This document shows positions 8,414 through 16,802 of a DNA stretch of 64,000 bases, one piece after another. The notes beneath the pieces are model-generated. The model worked only from the letters and a program-made list of their open reading frames with translations. It searched no databases and had not been told where the DNA came from. The stretch comes from Thermohahella caldifontis (GTDB lineage: Bacteria > Pseudomonadota > Gammaproteobacteria > Pseudomonadales > Oleiphilaceae). How positions within the stretch are numbered: the stretch's first letter is position 1; the number at the start of each line of letters is the position of its first letter. Both the position numbers and the translations under genes were made by a program. The stretch spans positions 3,286,001 through 3,350,000 of the forward strand of contig NZ_CP154858.1 of the NCBI RefSeq assembly GCF_041153465.1. Reading direction: 5' to 3'.

Positions 8414-9037
8414 ATGTCTACCAGATCCCGCTCCAGCGCACGCTGGTTGCAAGAACATCACAGTGATCACTATGTGCAGAAAGCGCGGGAAGAAGGCTAC
8501 CGGTCTCGGGCGAGCTTCAAGCTGCTGGAGCTGGACAAGAAGGATCGGCTGTTCCGGCCGGGCATGACGGTCATTGATCTGGGGGGCGCGCCCGGAGGCT
8601 GGTCGCAGATTGCCGCGGAGCGCGTGGGGCATCACGGCCGCGTCATTGCCTGTGATCTGCTTGAAATGGACAGTATCGCCGGCGTCACCTTCATTCAGGG
8701 GGATTTCACCGAAGAAACCGTGCTGAATGAAATTCTGGCCTCGGTAAATGGCGAACCGGTAGATCTTGTACTTTCGGATATGGCCCCCAATATGAGTGGT
8801 AACAAGGCCGTGGATATTCCCCGCGCCATGTATCTCGTTGAGTTGTCCCTGGATCTCGCCCGCACCGTGCTCAAGCCGGGTGGCAACTGGGTGGCGAAAA
8901 TCTTTCACGGAGAAGGCTTCGATCAGATCCTCGCCGATGCGCGGCAGAGCTTTTCCAATGTGGTCATCCGCAAGCCGGACGCCTCCAGGGCCCGGTCACG
9001 GGAAACCTATATCGTGGGCAAGGGCTTCAAAGCTTGA
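8414..9037 (+). CDS. rlmE: 23S rRNA (uridine2552-2'-O)-methyltransferase RlmE/FtsJ
   Basis: RlmE methylates the 2'-OH of U2552 in the A loop of 23S rRNA, late in 50S assembly and induced by heat shock. I chose the ATG giving MSTRSRSSARWLQ, behind GGAGG four bases upstream; an upstream ATG would add 14 residues. The 207-residue product matches E. coli (209). It has the SAM motif DLGGAPGGW (55-63) and the catalytic K-D-K-E tetrad at Lys36, Asp122, Lys162 and Glu197, each two below the E. coli numbering. It precedes ftsH, as in other gammaproteobacteria. Confidence 0.97.
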   Translation: MSTRSRSSARWLQEHHSDHYVQKAREEGYRSRASFKLLELDKKDRLFRPGMTVIDLGGAPGGWSQIAAERVGHHGRVIACDLLEMDSIAGVTFIQGDFTEETVLNEILASVNGEPVDLVLSDMAPNMSGNKAVDIPRAMYLVELSLDLARTVLKPGGNWVAKIFHGEGFDQILADARQSFSNVVIRKPDASRARSRETYIVGKGFKA

Positions 9038-9129
9038 GCAAAAATTAATGGCACCCGGCTGGCCATAGGGCGGGGCCTATAGTATGGTTGACTGAGCACA
9101 GTCTGTTTGGAACTTACACGGGGTTACCC

Positions 9130-11079
9130 TTGAACGACATGGCAAAAAATCTGGTTTTATGGCTCATCATCGCGGCCGTCCTGATGACGGTCTTCAACAA
9201 CTTCAACGTGCCGGCCGCGGGCAATCAGCTCGCCTATTCCGAATTCCTGCAAATGGTGGAATCCGGACAGGTGCGGCGTGTTGTCATTGATGGGCTTGAA
9301 GTGGACATCGAATCCACCAGCGGCGAACGTTACAAGACCATCCGTCCGAATGTGCTGGACCTGGATCTGATGACCGACCTGCGCAAGAACGATGTCATCG
9401 TGGAAGGGCGCGAGCCGGAGACCCAGAGTGTCTGGCAGCAGCTCCTGGTCGCCTCGTTCCCGATACTGATCATCATTGCCGTCTTCATGTTCTTCATGCG
9501 ACAGATGCAGGGCGGGGGTGCCGGCAAGGGCCCCATGGCCTTCGGCAAGAGCAAGGCACGCCTCATGAGCGAGGACCAGATCAAGACCACCTTTGCGGAT
9601 GTCGCGGGCTGTGACGAAGCCAAGGAAGAGGTCAAGGAGCTGGTGGAATTCCTGCGCGACCCCAGCAAGTTTCAGCGCCTGGGCGGCAAGATTCCCCGCG
9701 GCGTGCTGATGGTGGGCCCGCCCGGTACGGGTAAAACCCTCCTGGCAAAAGCCATTGCCGGTGAAGCCAAGGTGCCGTTCTTTTCCATCTCCGGTTCCGA
9801 CTTCGTGGAAATGTTTGTCGGTGTCGGTGCCTCCCGTGTCCGCGACATGTTCGATCAGGCCAAGAAGCAGGCACCGTGCATTATCTTCATCGACGAGATT
9901 GACGCAGTGGGTCGCCATCGTGGTGCCGGTCTGGGAGGTGGTCACGACGAGCGTGAGCAGACCCTCAACCAGTTGCTGGTGGAAATGGATGGCTTTGAAG
10001 GCAACGAAGGCATAATCGTCATCGCGGCCACCAACCGTCCTGACGTGCTGGATCCGGCGCTCCTGCGCCCGGGTCGCTTCGACCGGCAGGTGGTCGTGAG
10101 CCTGCCCGATATCATCGGGCGTGAGCAGATTCTGCGGGTTCACATGCGTCGGGTGCCCATCGCCGATGACGTGGATGTGAGCGTGATTGCCCGCGGCACG
10201 CCGGGTTTCTCCGGTGCGGATCTGGCCAACCTGGTGAACGAGGCGGCTCTGTTCGCTGCAAGGGCCAACAAGCGGCTGGTCAGCATGCACGAGTTCGAGC
10301 TGGCCAAGGACAAGATCATGATGGGTGCCGAGCGCAAGTCCATGGTCATGTCCGAAAAGGAAAAGCTCAATACGGCTTACCATGAGGCCGGCCACGCGAT
10401 CGTGGGGCGGCTGGTGCCTGACCACGACCCGGTCTACAAGGTGTCCATCATTCCCCGCGGGCGGGCACTGGGTGTCACCATGTTCCTGCCGGAAGAGGAT
10501 CGTTACAGCCAGAGCAAGCGGGCTCTCATTTCCAGGATCTGCAGTCTCTATGGCGGCCGCGTCGCGGAAGAGCTGACGCTGGGACCTGACGGGGTGACGA
10601 CCGGCGCATCCAACGATATCAAGCGGGCGACGGAAATTGCCCGCAACATGGTCACCAAGTGGGGGCTGTCCGACAAGCTCGGCCCGCTGATGTACGACGA
10701 TGAAGGTGAGGAAGTCTTCCTGGGCCGCAGTGCGGGGCACGCTCCCAAGGTGTATTCACCGGAAACGGCGCAGCGCATTGATGAAGAGGTGCGCCAGATC
10801 ATCGAGGACTGCTACGAGACCGCGAAGCGGATCCTGACCGAAAACCGCGACAAGCTGGATCTCATGGCGCAGGCCCTGATGAAGTACGAGACCATCGACA
10901 GTCATCAGATTGATGACATCATGGCAGGGCGCGAGCCTCGTCCACCCAAGGGCTGGAGTGATGACAAGGGCTCCGGTGGCAGTGCGCCGGTTACGGACGC
11001 CGGAGACGCATCGTCCGGCAAGACGGGCCCCGAGCCCGACAAGGATGGCAGTGTCGGCGGGCCTGCCGGCGAACACTGA
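9130..11079 (+). CDS. ftsH: ATP-dependent zinc metalloprotease FtsH
   Basis: FtsH is a membrane-anchored hexameric AAA+ protease that degrades sigma-32, LpxC and damaged membrane proteins. I chose the TTG giving MNDMAKNLVLWLII because it matches family starts. The ATG nine bases later and a TTG 42 bases upstream are alternatives. With this start it has 649 residues. TM1 is about 5-23, TM2 about 106-127, Walker A is GPPGTGKT at 196-203 and Walker B IIFIDEIDA near 251. The second region of homology follows, and the zinc site HEAGH is at 418-422. The C-terminal tail is Gly/Asp/Ser-rich. It is co-directional with rlmE and folP. Confidence 0.96.
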   Translation: MNDMAKNLVLWLIIAAVLMTVFNNFNVPAAGNQLAYSEFLQMVESGQVRRVVIDGLEVDIESTSGERYKTIRPNVLDLDLMTDLRKNDVIVEGREPETQSVWQQLLVASFPILIIIAVFMFFMRQMQGGGAGKGPMAFGKSKARLMSEDQIKTTFADVAGCDEAKEEVKELVEFLRDPSKFQRLGGKIPRGVLMVGPPGTGKTLLAKAIAGEAKVPFFSISGSDFVEMFVGVGASRVRDMFDQAKKQAPCIIFIDEIDAVGRHRGAGLGGGHDEREQTLNQLLVEMDGFEGNEGIIVIAATNRPDVLDPALLRPGRFDRQVVVSLPDIIGREQILRVHMRRVPIADDVDVSVIARGTPGFSGADLANLVNEAALFAARANKRLVSMHEFELAKDKIMMGAERKSMVMSEKEKLNTAYHEAGHAIVGRLVPDHDPVYKVSIIPRGRALGVTMFLPEEDRYSQSKRALISRICSLYGGRVAEELTLGPDGVTTGASNDIKRATEIARNMVTKWGLSDKLGPLMYDDEGEEVFLGRSAGHAPKVYSPETAQRIDEEVRQIIEDCYETAKRILTENRDKLDLMAQALMKYETIDSHQIDDIMAGREPRPPKGWSDDKGSGGSAPVTDAGDASSGKTGPEPDKDGSVGGPAGEH

Positions 11080-11090
11080 CCACACCCCGG

Positions 11091-11112
11091 AGGGCTGCCA
11101 ATCGGCAGCCCT
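11091..11112 (+). terminator. Hairpin after ftsH
   Basis: A 9-bp GC-rich stem, AGGGCTGCC with GGCAGCCCT, has a 4-base loop and is followed by TCTGATTC, so the U tract is poor. It sits just after the ftsH stop and before folP. It may mark a partial termination or mRNA-end stabiliser that separates the heat-shock ftsH message from folP-glmM. Confidence 0.55.
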
Positions 11113-11140
11113 TCTGATTCAACCTTTCGGATCATCACTC

Positions 11141-11977
11141 ATGCAGTTTGGTAACCGTTCACTGGATTTGTCCGTGCCCAGAATCATGGGCATTCTCAAT
11201 GTCACGCCCGACTCCTTCTCGGACGGCGGGCGATTCTGCGACCTGAATGCAGCTGTCAGCCATGCACTGGCCATGTGCGAGGCGGGTGCGGATTTTATTG
11301 ATGTCGGGGGCGAGAGCACCCGCCCCGGTGCACAGCCGGTTTCCGTGCAGGAGGAGCTGGATCGTGTCTGTCCCGTGGTCGAGACGCTGCTGAAGCAGAC
11401 CGATGCCCTGATCTCCGTGGACACCAGTACCCCCGAAGTGATGCAGGAAGTCATCGCCCTGGGCGTGCACCTGATCAACGACGTGCGGGCTTTCAGCCGC
11501 CCCGGCGCCGCTGAGGTCGTGCGTGATGCCCCCCAGGCGTTGTGTATCATGCACATGCAGGGTGAACCGGCCACCATGCAGGACAATCCGCAGTACGACA
11601 ATGTCGTGGAGGACATTCGCCGCTTCCTGCTGCTGCGTGCGCAGGCCCTGACCCGAACCGGGATCAATTCCCGACGCATTTTGATCGATCCGGGCTTTGG
11701 TTTTGGCAAGACACTGGCGCATAATGTGGCCCTGTTGAAAGGGCTGGACCGCTTTGCAGACATCGGTTACCCCGTGCTGGTGGGCATGAGCCGCAAGCGC
11801 ATGATCGGTGAGCTGACCGGGCGGGAGACCCCGGAACGGGTTGTGGGTAGCGCCGTCGCCGCGGCAATGGCCGTGGAACGCGGTGCCGCGATCGTGCGCG
11901 TCCATGATGTAGCGCAGACCCGGGACGCCATTCGTGTGGCCATGGCCGTTCGGGAAATGAAGGAGTATGGACATTGA
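11141..11977 (+). CDS. folP: Dihydropteroate synthase
   Basis: FolP condenses p-aminobenzoate with the pterin pyrophosphate in folate synthesis and is the sulfonamide target. The ATG chosen gives 278 residues (E. coli 282) and a standard opening. An ORF extending further upstream would overlap ftsH by about 170 bases and lacks homology. Family motifs are intact: MGILNVTPDSFSDGG (phosphate/pterin loop), DVGGESTRPG, IDPGFGFGKT and GMSRKRMIG, ending with VRVHDVAQT. The stop codon overlaps the TTG start of glmM (TTGA), indicating coupling. Confidence 0.97.
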   Translation: MQFGNRSLDLSVPRIMGILNVTPDSFSDGGRFCDLNAAVSHALAMCEAGADFIDVGGESTRPGAQPVSVQEELDRVCPVVETLLKQTDALISVDTSTPEVMQEVIALGVHLINDVRAFSRPGAAEVVRDAPQALCIMHMQGEPATMQDNPQYDNVVEDIRRFLLLRAQALTRTGINSRRILIDPGFGFGKTLAHNVALLKGLDRFADIGYPVLVGMSRKRMIGELTGRETPERVVGSAVAAAMAVERGAAIVRVHDVAQTRDAIRVAMAVREMKEYGH

Positions 11978-13313
11978 GCAGACGTTACTTCGGAACAGAT
12001 GGTATTCGCGGGCATGTGGGTGAGGCACCCATCACGCCGGATTTCATGCTGAAACTGGGCTGGGCCGCAGGGCGCGCACTGAGCTCGGGTGCGGAGCGCA
12101 AGCTGGTATTGATCGGCAAGGATACGCGCCTGTCGGGTTACATGTTCGAGTCGGCGCTGGAAGCCGGCCTCTCCGCGGCAGGCATTGATGTGGCTCTGCT
12201 CGGGCCGCTGCCCACTCCGGCTGTCGCGTATCTCACCCGTACGTTCAGGGCCTGTGCCGGGATCGTGATCAGTGCCTCCCATAACCCCCACCATGATAAC
12301 GGCATCAAATTCTTTTCGGGCAGCGGATTCAAGCTGCCGGATGAGGTCGAAGCCTGTATTGAAGACTGGCTTGAAAAGCCGCTTGCCATTGACGATGCGG
12401 CTGCACTGGGCAAGGCCGTTCGTATCGAGGATGCACGCGGGCGCTATATCGAGTTCTGCAAGAGTACCGTGCCCTTCAGTCTGTCGCTGGACGGCATGAA
12501 TATCGTGCTGGATTGCGCCCAAGGCGCCACGTATCAGGTCGCCCCGGCGGTGTTCCGGGAGCTGGGCGCAAAGGTGACGGTGCTGGGCAATCAGCCGAAC
12601 GGACTGAACATTAACGATGGCTTCGGTTCCACGCACCCGGAAGCGCTGCAGAAAGCCGTAGTGGAATCCGGCGCCGACCTGGGGATCGCTTTTGACGGAG
12701 ATGGCGACCGGGTGCTGATGGTGGATGGTGATGGCCGTCTGGTGGATGGTGACGAACTGCTCTACATCATTGCCTGTCATCGTCAGGACAAGGGGCTGCT
12801 CAAGGGAGGTGTGGTCGGTACACTGATGACCAACTTCGGTATCGAGCAGGCATTGCGCAAGCGGGAGATACCTTTTGTCCGCGCCAAGGTGGGGGATCGC
12901 TATGTCATGGAAAAACTGTTCGAACATGACTGGTGGATTGGTGGAGAGGGATCCGGTCACCTGGTGTGCCGCGATGTGACCACCACCGGAGACGGCATTG
13001 TCTCCGCCCTGCAGGTGCTGGCCGCGTTGCGTGATGCCGGTGCCGCTCACCTGTCCGAGGTCCTGGAAGGTGTGGAGAAGACGCCGCAATCACTGGTGAA
13101 CGTCCGCATGCGTGAAAAAGAGACGTCACTCAGGTGCCGGAAGTGGCACGGGCTGTTGCTGATGCAGAGAGGGAGTTGGGCGATCAGGGGCGCGTACTCT
13201 TGCGCCTTTCGGGCACGGAGCCGGTCGTCAGGGTCATGGTGGAGGGAACTGATGCAAATCGGGTGGCCGGTCTTGCGCAGCGTATCGCAGACGTGGTCGA
13301 GAGCCTGGCCTGA
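11974..13313 (+). CDS. glmM: Phosphoglucosamine mutase GlmM, frameshifted near the 3' end
   Basis: GlmM converts glucosamine-6-phosphate to the 1-phosphate for UDP-GlcNAc and peptidoglycan. It starts at TTG behind AGGAG, overlapping folP. The phosphoserine loop ISASHNPHHDNG places Ser102, and the metal loop FDGDGDR is near 240. After LVNVRMREK (codon ending 13119) the frame becomes nonsense and would run to 13353, past the start of tpiA. From about 13122 a second frame encodes a perfect GlmM tail, including RVLLRLSGTEPVVRVMVEG, and stops at 13313. Adding one A to the A5 run (13115-13119) restores a 446-residue protein (E. coli 445). Sequencing error is likeliest because the gene is normally essential. 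Confidence 0.95.
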
Positions 13314-13342
13314 CAGCCCGCTGATATCCGGAGGAATGAATC

Positions 13343-14101
13343 ATGAGACCTAAAATTGTTGCCGGCAACTGGAAGAGTCATGGCTCCCTGGCATTCTGTG
13401 ATCAATATGCCAGGGAACTGGTCTCCCGGCTTGAATCGCAGCCCGCCCGGGATGTCGAGATCATGGTGGCGGCACCCTTTGTATATCTTGGTGTCCTGAG
13501 TGGCGCATTCAGGGGATCGCCAGTGGCACTGGGGGCCCAGAACTGCTCAGCCACTGGCCCCGGGGCGTACACGGGCGAGGTGACCGCGGAAATGCTGACG
13601 GATGTGGGCGTGACCCATGTCATTGTCGGCCATTCCGAACGCCGCAACCTTTACGGCGAAACGGATGAAACGGTACGTCACAAGCTTCAGCAGGCCTTTG
13701 CTGCCGGTCTGGTACCGGTGCTTTGTGTCGGTGAAACCCTCGAGGAGCGGGATGCAGGGCAGGCAGAAGAGGTGTGCCGCCGTCAGCTGGGGGTGCTTGA
13801 AGGGATGGTGCCGGAAGGGGCGCGACTGGTCATTGCCTACGAGCCGGTCTGGGCCATTGGGACCGGCCGCACGGCCAGTGCAGAGCAGGCACAGGCCATG
13901 CATGCGGTGCTCCGCGATGCACTGAACGGCATGGGACTGCCGGGCGAAAGTCTGCCCATTCTCTATGGCGGATCGGTCAAACCGGACAACGCTGCAGGAC
14001 TTTTTGCCTGTGAAGACGTGGATGGTGCACTTGTTGGGGGTGCATCTCTTGAAGTTGAAAGTTTTGCCTGTATAATTGCAGCCCTCTCTGAGAGGACATG
14101 A
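13343..14101 (+). CDS. tpiA: Triosephosphate isomerase
   Basis: TpiA interconverts dihydroxyacetone phosphate and glyceraldehyde-3-phosphate. The 252-residue protein has every catalytic residue: Asn9 and Lys11 in AGNWKSHG, His97 in GHSERR and Glu167 in AYEPVWAIGTG. The phosphate-binding YGGSVKPDNA follows near residue 210. Residue 12 is Ser where Met or Leu is more usual, a minor oddity. The ATG sits 8 bases after GGAGG. Position between glmM and secG is typical of gammaproteobacteria outside the enterics. Its last codons carry a likely promoter for secG. Confidence 0.97.
   Translation: MRPKIVAGNWKSHGSLAFCDQYARELVSRLESQPARDVEIMVAAPFVYLGVLSGAFRGSPVALGAQNCSATGPGAYTGEVTAEMLTDVGVTHVIVGHSERRNLYGETDETVRHKLQQAFAAGLVPVLCVGETLEERDAGQAEEVCRRQLGVLEGMVPEGARLVIAYEPVWAIGTGRTASAEQAQAMHAVLRDALNGMGLPGESLPILYGGSVKPDNAAGLFACEDVDGALVGGASLEVESFACIIAALSERT
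14049..14076 (+). promoter_or_regulatory. Predicted promoter for secG and tRNA-Leu inside the tpiA 3' end
   Basis: TTGAAG and a perfect TATAAT are separated by 16 bp within the last codons of tpiA. This would place transcription initiation about 20 bp before the secG start. It would also drive the tRNA-Leu gene, which has only 15 bp of spacer after secG. Confidence 0.5.
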
Positions 14102-14102
14102 A

Positions 14103-14519
14103 ATGGGCTTTGTTGAAACACTGGTAGTTGCCGTACATGTGCTGTTGTCAATCGCGCTGATTGCGCTGATTCTGATTCAGCATGGCAAGGGCGCGGATGC
14201 AGGCGCAGCCTTCGGTAGTGGTGCATCCCAAACAGTATTTGGTGCTCAGGGCAGCGCATCTTTTCTTCAGCGCTTGACATCCTGGCTGGCTGTATTATTC
14301 TTTGCGACCAGTTTCACGCTGGCAGTGTTTGCCAAGCAGCGGGCAGATATCGCGCCTGACGAAGGTATCCCCGGTATTCCGGCGATTACCGAGAGCGCAG
14401 CGGATCAGCCGGCACCGCAACCTCAGGCGGGCGAAGGTGCTGAAAAGAATGATGTGCCGGCACTGGATGCGACTGCTGGTGAAGCTGGAGACAGCAACGC
14501 AGCACCGGATTTGCAGTAA
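14103..14519 (+). CDS. secG: Protein translocase subunit SecG
   Basis: SecG is the small accessory subunit of the SecYEG translocon in the inner membrane. The 138-residue product has two transmembrane helices (about 3-24 and 55-74) separated by the cytoplasmic loop QHGKGADAGAAFGSGAS, the family signature. An acidic, Ala/Pro-rich tail follows, longer than in E. coli (110 residues). I chose the ATG giving MGFVETLVV, preceded by AGAGGA. An upstream in-frame codon overlapping tpiA would only add a non-conserved stretch. tRNA-Leu follows directly, as in E. coli (secG-leuU). Confidence 0.96.
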   Translation: MGFVETLVVAVHVLLSIALIALILIQHGKGADAGAAFGSGASQTVFGAQGSASFLQRLTSWLAVLFFATSFTLAVFAKQRADIAPDEGIPGIPAITESAADQPAPQPQAGEGAEKNDVPALDATAGEAGDSNAAPDLQ

Positions 14520-14534
14520 CAGTTTTTGAGTTTT

Positions 14535-14620
14535 GCCGAAGTGGTGGAATTGGTAGACACGCTATCTTGAGGGGGTAGTGGCCACTGGCCGTGCCGGTTC
14601 AAGTCCGGCCTTCGGCACCA
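14535..14620 (+). tRNA. leuU: tRNA-Leu (anticodon GAG)
   Basis: The 86-nt class II tRNA has acceptor arm GCCGAAG pairing with CTTCGGC and an encoded 3' CCA. The D arm is GTGGAATTGGTAGACAC, the anticodon loop TTGAGGG has GAG in the centre, a long variable arm follows, and the T loop is GGTTCAAGTCC. It closely resembles E. coli leuU, which also lies after secG. It reads CUC and CUU leucine codons. Confidence 0.97.
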
Positions 14621-14629
14621 TATCTGAAG

Positions 14630-14658
14630 CAGGCGGGCATTGACCCGCCTGTTTTTTT
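14630..14658 (+). terminator. Intrinsic terminator after tRNA-Leu
   Basis: The 8-bp stem CAGGCGGG with CCCGCCTG has a 6-base loop and is followed by seven T residues. It would end the secG-tRNA-Leu transcript. The rimP promoter -35 element lies inside its loop region. Confidence 0.9.
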
Positions 14659-14669
14659 GGGGCTATAAT
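14640..14669 (+). promoter_or_regulatory. Predicted promoter of the rimP-nusA-infB operon
   Basis: TTGACC (5/6) and TATAAT (6/6) are separated by 18 bp. The promoter overlaps the tRNA-Leu terminator, so the two transcription units abut. The leader to rimP would be about 125 nt and contains two terminator-like hairpins. Confidence 0.65.
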
Positions 14670-14703
14670 AAGCGCCGCCGCTGACAGGATGTCAGCCAGC
14701 AAG

Positions 14704-14723
14704 AACCCCGTCAGGGGTTTTTT
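14704..14723 (+). terminator. First attenuator-like hairpin in the rimP leader
   Basis: AACCCC pairs with GGGGTT around a 4-base loop, followed by further T residues. A GCTGAC/GTCAGC hairpin at 14680-14696 precedes it. It lies between the predicted promoter and rimP, so it would act on the operon itself. The E. coli nusA operon leader also carries terminators subject to NusA-linked control, the likely parallel. Confidence 0.65.
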
Positions 14724-14748
14724 GCTACATGGATCAAGCAGTATTCAT

Positions 14749-14774
14749 AAATGGGCGCTCGGTGCCCATTTTTT
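14749..14774 (+). terminator. Second attenuator-like hairpin in the rimP leader
   Basis: AAATGGGC pairs perfectly with GCCCATTT around a 7-base loop, and T residues continue past the stem. It lies about 30 bp before the rimP start. Two terminators in series before a gene set that includes nusA suggest feedback by transcript termination factors. The regulation itself is inferred. Confidence 0.65.
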
Positions 14775-14802
14775 ATTTGTCACATCAACAAGGCAGTACA
14801 CA

Positions 14803-15288
14803 TTGGCACGAAAAGACGATCTGGTAGAGCTGATCAGGCCCGTGGTCGAAGGGCTGGGTTACATATTCTGGGGGCTGGACTATCTGTCCCAGGGCCACCG
14901 CAGTCTCCTGCGCATTTTTATCGACTCCGAAGACGGAGTGACCATTGATGATTGCGAGAAGGTGAGCCGGCAGATCAGCGGCATCCTGGATGTGGAAGAC
15001 CCCATCAAGAATGAGTACACCCTGGAGGTTTCCTCCCCGGGGTGGGACAGGCCACTGTATGAGCCCTGGCAGTATCGCCAGTATGTCGGAGAAACAATCA
15101 GCTTGCGCCTGAGCGCGCCTTTTGAAGGCCGACGCAAGTACAAGGGTGTGCTGACCTGTGTCGAGGACACAGATGAAATCGGTTTGTATGTGGATGGGGA
15201 AGAATATGTCTTTCCTGTTGAGTGGATTGAAAAAGCGAACATCGTGCCGCGGACAGACGGCCCAGCGACAGAGGTATCTGGAAAATGA
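14803..15288 (+). CDS. rimP: Ribosome maturation factor RimP
   Basis: RimP is needed for late 30S subunit assembly. I chose the TTG giving MARKDDLVELIRPVVEGLGY because this is the family-typical start. An in-frame upstream ATG would place the leader hairpins inside the protein and adds 38 residues without family similarity. The product has 161 residues (E. coli about 150). It has the alpha/beta N-domain with the signature YTLEVSSPGWDRPL (about 72-85) and a C-terminal SH3-like domain. The stop overlaps the nusA start (ATGA). Confidence 0.95.
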   Translation: MARKDDLVELIRPVVEGLGYIFWGLDYLSQGHRSLLRIFIDSEDGVTIDDCEKVSRQISGILDVEDPIKNEYTLEVSSPGWDRPLYEPWQYRQYVGETISLRLSAPFEGRRKYKGVLTCVEDTDEIGLYVDGEEYVFPVEWIEKANIVPRTDGPATEVSGK

Positions 15289-16781
15289 GTAAAGAATTGT
15301 TGATGGTTGTGGAAGCGATCGCCAACGAGAAGGATGTCGACAAGGGCGTCATTTTCGAAGCCATAGAGCTGGCGCTGGCCGCAGCCACGAAGAAGCAGTT
15401 TGAAGACGAAGAAGCGGATGTGCGTGTCGAGATAGACCGCAAGACCGGTGAATACAAGGCATTTCGCCGCTGGCTGGTGGTGGACAACGATGCTGTACCG
15501 GCACTGGGTACGGAGCTGACGCTTGAGGAAGCGCACGAAATCGACCCCAATCTCAAGCCTGGCGACATCTACGAAATCCCGGTGGAAGCCGTGGACTTCG
15601 GCCGCATCGGTGCACAGGCCGCCAAGCAGATCATCGTGCAGAAGGTACGTGAGGCCGAGCGCGCCAAGATCGTCGAAGCCTACCGTGACCGGGTGGGCGA
15701 ACTTGTGACCGGTACGGTCAAGAAGACGACACGTGACAACATTATCGTGGACCTTGGCAACAATGCCGAAGCGCTGCTGCCCAAGGACCAGACGCTGCCG
15801 ACCGACCGTTTCCGCATGGGGGAGCGTGTTCGCGCTCTGCTCAAGGAGATTCGGGAGGATGTCCGGGGTGCCCAGCTGATTCTCAGCCGGACCTGCAATG
15901 AAATGCTGATCGAGCTGTTCCGCATCGAGGTGCCGGAGATTGCCGAAGAGGTCATCGAAATCAAGGCTGCAGCGCGGGATCCCGGAGCGCGCGCCAAGAT
16001 TGCCGTCAAGACCAATGACGGACGCATTGACCCTGTTGGTGCCTGTGTCGGCATGCGGGGTGCGCGGGTGCAGGCCGTATCCGGCGAGCTCGGTGGCGAG
16101 CGTATTGATATCATCCTCTGGGATGACAATCCCGCCCAGTTGGTCATCAACGCCATGGCACCGGCGGAAGTGGCTTCCATCATCATGGATGAGGACACCC
16201 ACACCATGCAGGTGGCGGTGGCCGAGGACAACCTGGCCATGGCGATCGGCCGGGGCGGTCAGAACGTGCGACTGGCCAGCCAGCTCACCGGCTGGGAAAT
16301 CGACGTGATGACAGAGGAAGAAGCGCGCAAGCGTCAGGAAGAGGAACTGAATCAGTACGTCAGGCTCTTTGTGGAAGAGCTGGATGTGGACGAGGAGCTG
16401 GCGCAGGTACTGGCGGAAGAAGGTTTCACCAGTATTGAAGAAGTGGCCTATGTCCCTTCAGAAGAAATGCTGATGATCGAAGGGTTTGATGAAGACCTGG
16501 TGACGGCATTGCGGCAGCGTGCCAAGGATGTGCTGCTGAACAAGGCGCTGGCGGATGAAGAGAAGCTCGAGCAGGCACAGCCTGCAGAGGACCTGCTCAA
16601 TATGGAGTCCATGGATCGCCACACGGCGTTTCAGTTGGCCGCCAAAGGCATTATCACTATGGAAGATCTGGCCGAACAGTCCGTTGATGAGCTCATGGAC
16701 ATTGATGGCATGACCGAGGAGCGTGCGGCGGAGTTGATCATGATCGCACGCAAGCCCTGGTTTGAGGATGCTGAAGAGTAA
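15285..16781 (+). CDS. nusA: Transcription termination/antitermination factor NusA
   Basis: NusA binds RNA polymerase and nascent RNA, modulating pausing, termination and antitermination. The 498-residue protein (E. coli 495) has the N-terminal polymerase-binding domain (1-125), an S1 domain (GELVTGTVKKTTRDNIIVDL, from about 136) and KH1 and KH2 modules. KH1 includes CVGMRGARVQAVSGELGGE, and KH2 includes AIGRGGQNVRLASQLTG. Two C-terminal acidic repeats with helix-hairpin-helix character (about 360-498) follow. The C-terminal repeats are typical of gammaproteobacteria. It is coupled to rimP by an overlapping start. Confidence 0.98.
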   Translation: MSKELLMVVEAIANEKDVDKGVIFEAIELALAAATKKQFEDEEADVRVEIDRKTGEYKAFRRWLVVDNDAVPALGTELTLEEAHEIDPNLKPGDIYEIPVEAVDFGRIGAQAAKQIIVQKVREAERAKIVEAYRDRVGELVTGTVKKTTRDNIIVDLGNNAEALLPKDQTLPTDRFRMGERVRALLKEIREDVRGAQLILSRTCNEMLIELFRIEVPEIAEEVIEIKAAARDPGARAKIAVKTNDGRIDPVGACVGMRGARVQAVSGELGGERIDIILWDDNPAQLVINAMAPAEVASIIMDEDTHTMQVAVAEDNLAMAIGRGGQNVRLASQLTGWEIDVMTEEEARKRQEEELNQYVRLFVEELDVDEELAQVLAEEGFTSIEEVAYVPSEEMLMIEGFDEDLVTALRQRAKDVLLNKALADEEKLEQAQPAEDLLNMESMDRHTAFQLAAKGIITMEDLAEQSVDELMDIDGMTEERAAELIMIARKPWFEDAEE

Positions 16782-16802
16782 CGGCCAACAGGAGAGTCCC
16801 GT

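Noticed and set aside
9088..9129. Upstream TTG start for FtsH adding 14 residues
   Set aside because: No ribosome binding site and no similarity to FtsH N-termini, which begin close to the MAKNL segment.
13111..13140. Programmed -1 frameshift site in glmM
   Set aside because: The site GAAAAAGAG does not fit a slippery X XXY YYZ heptamer and I see no downstream stimulatory pseudoknot; a missing base is simpler.
14274..14301. Promoter inside secG (TTGACA-16-TATTCT) for tRNA-Leu
   Set aside because: The -10 match is weak and the transcription start would leave about 230 nt before the tRNA; the TATAAT before secG is a better candidate for the unit.
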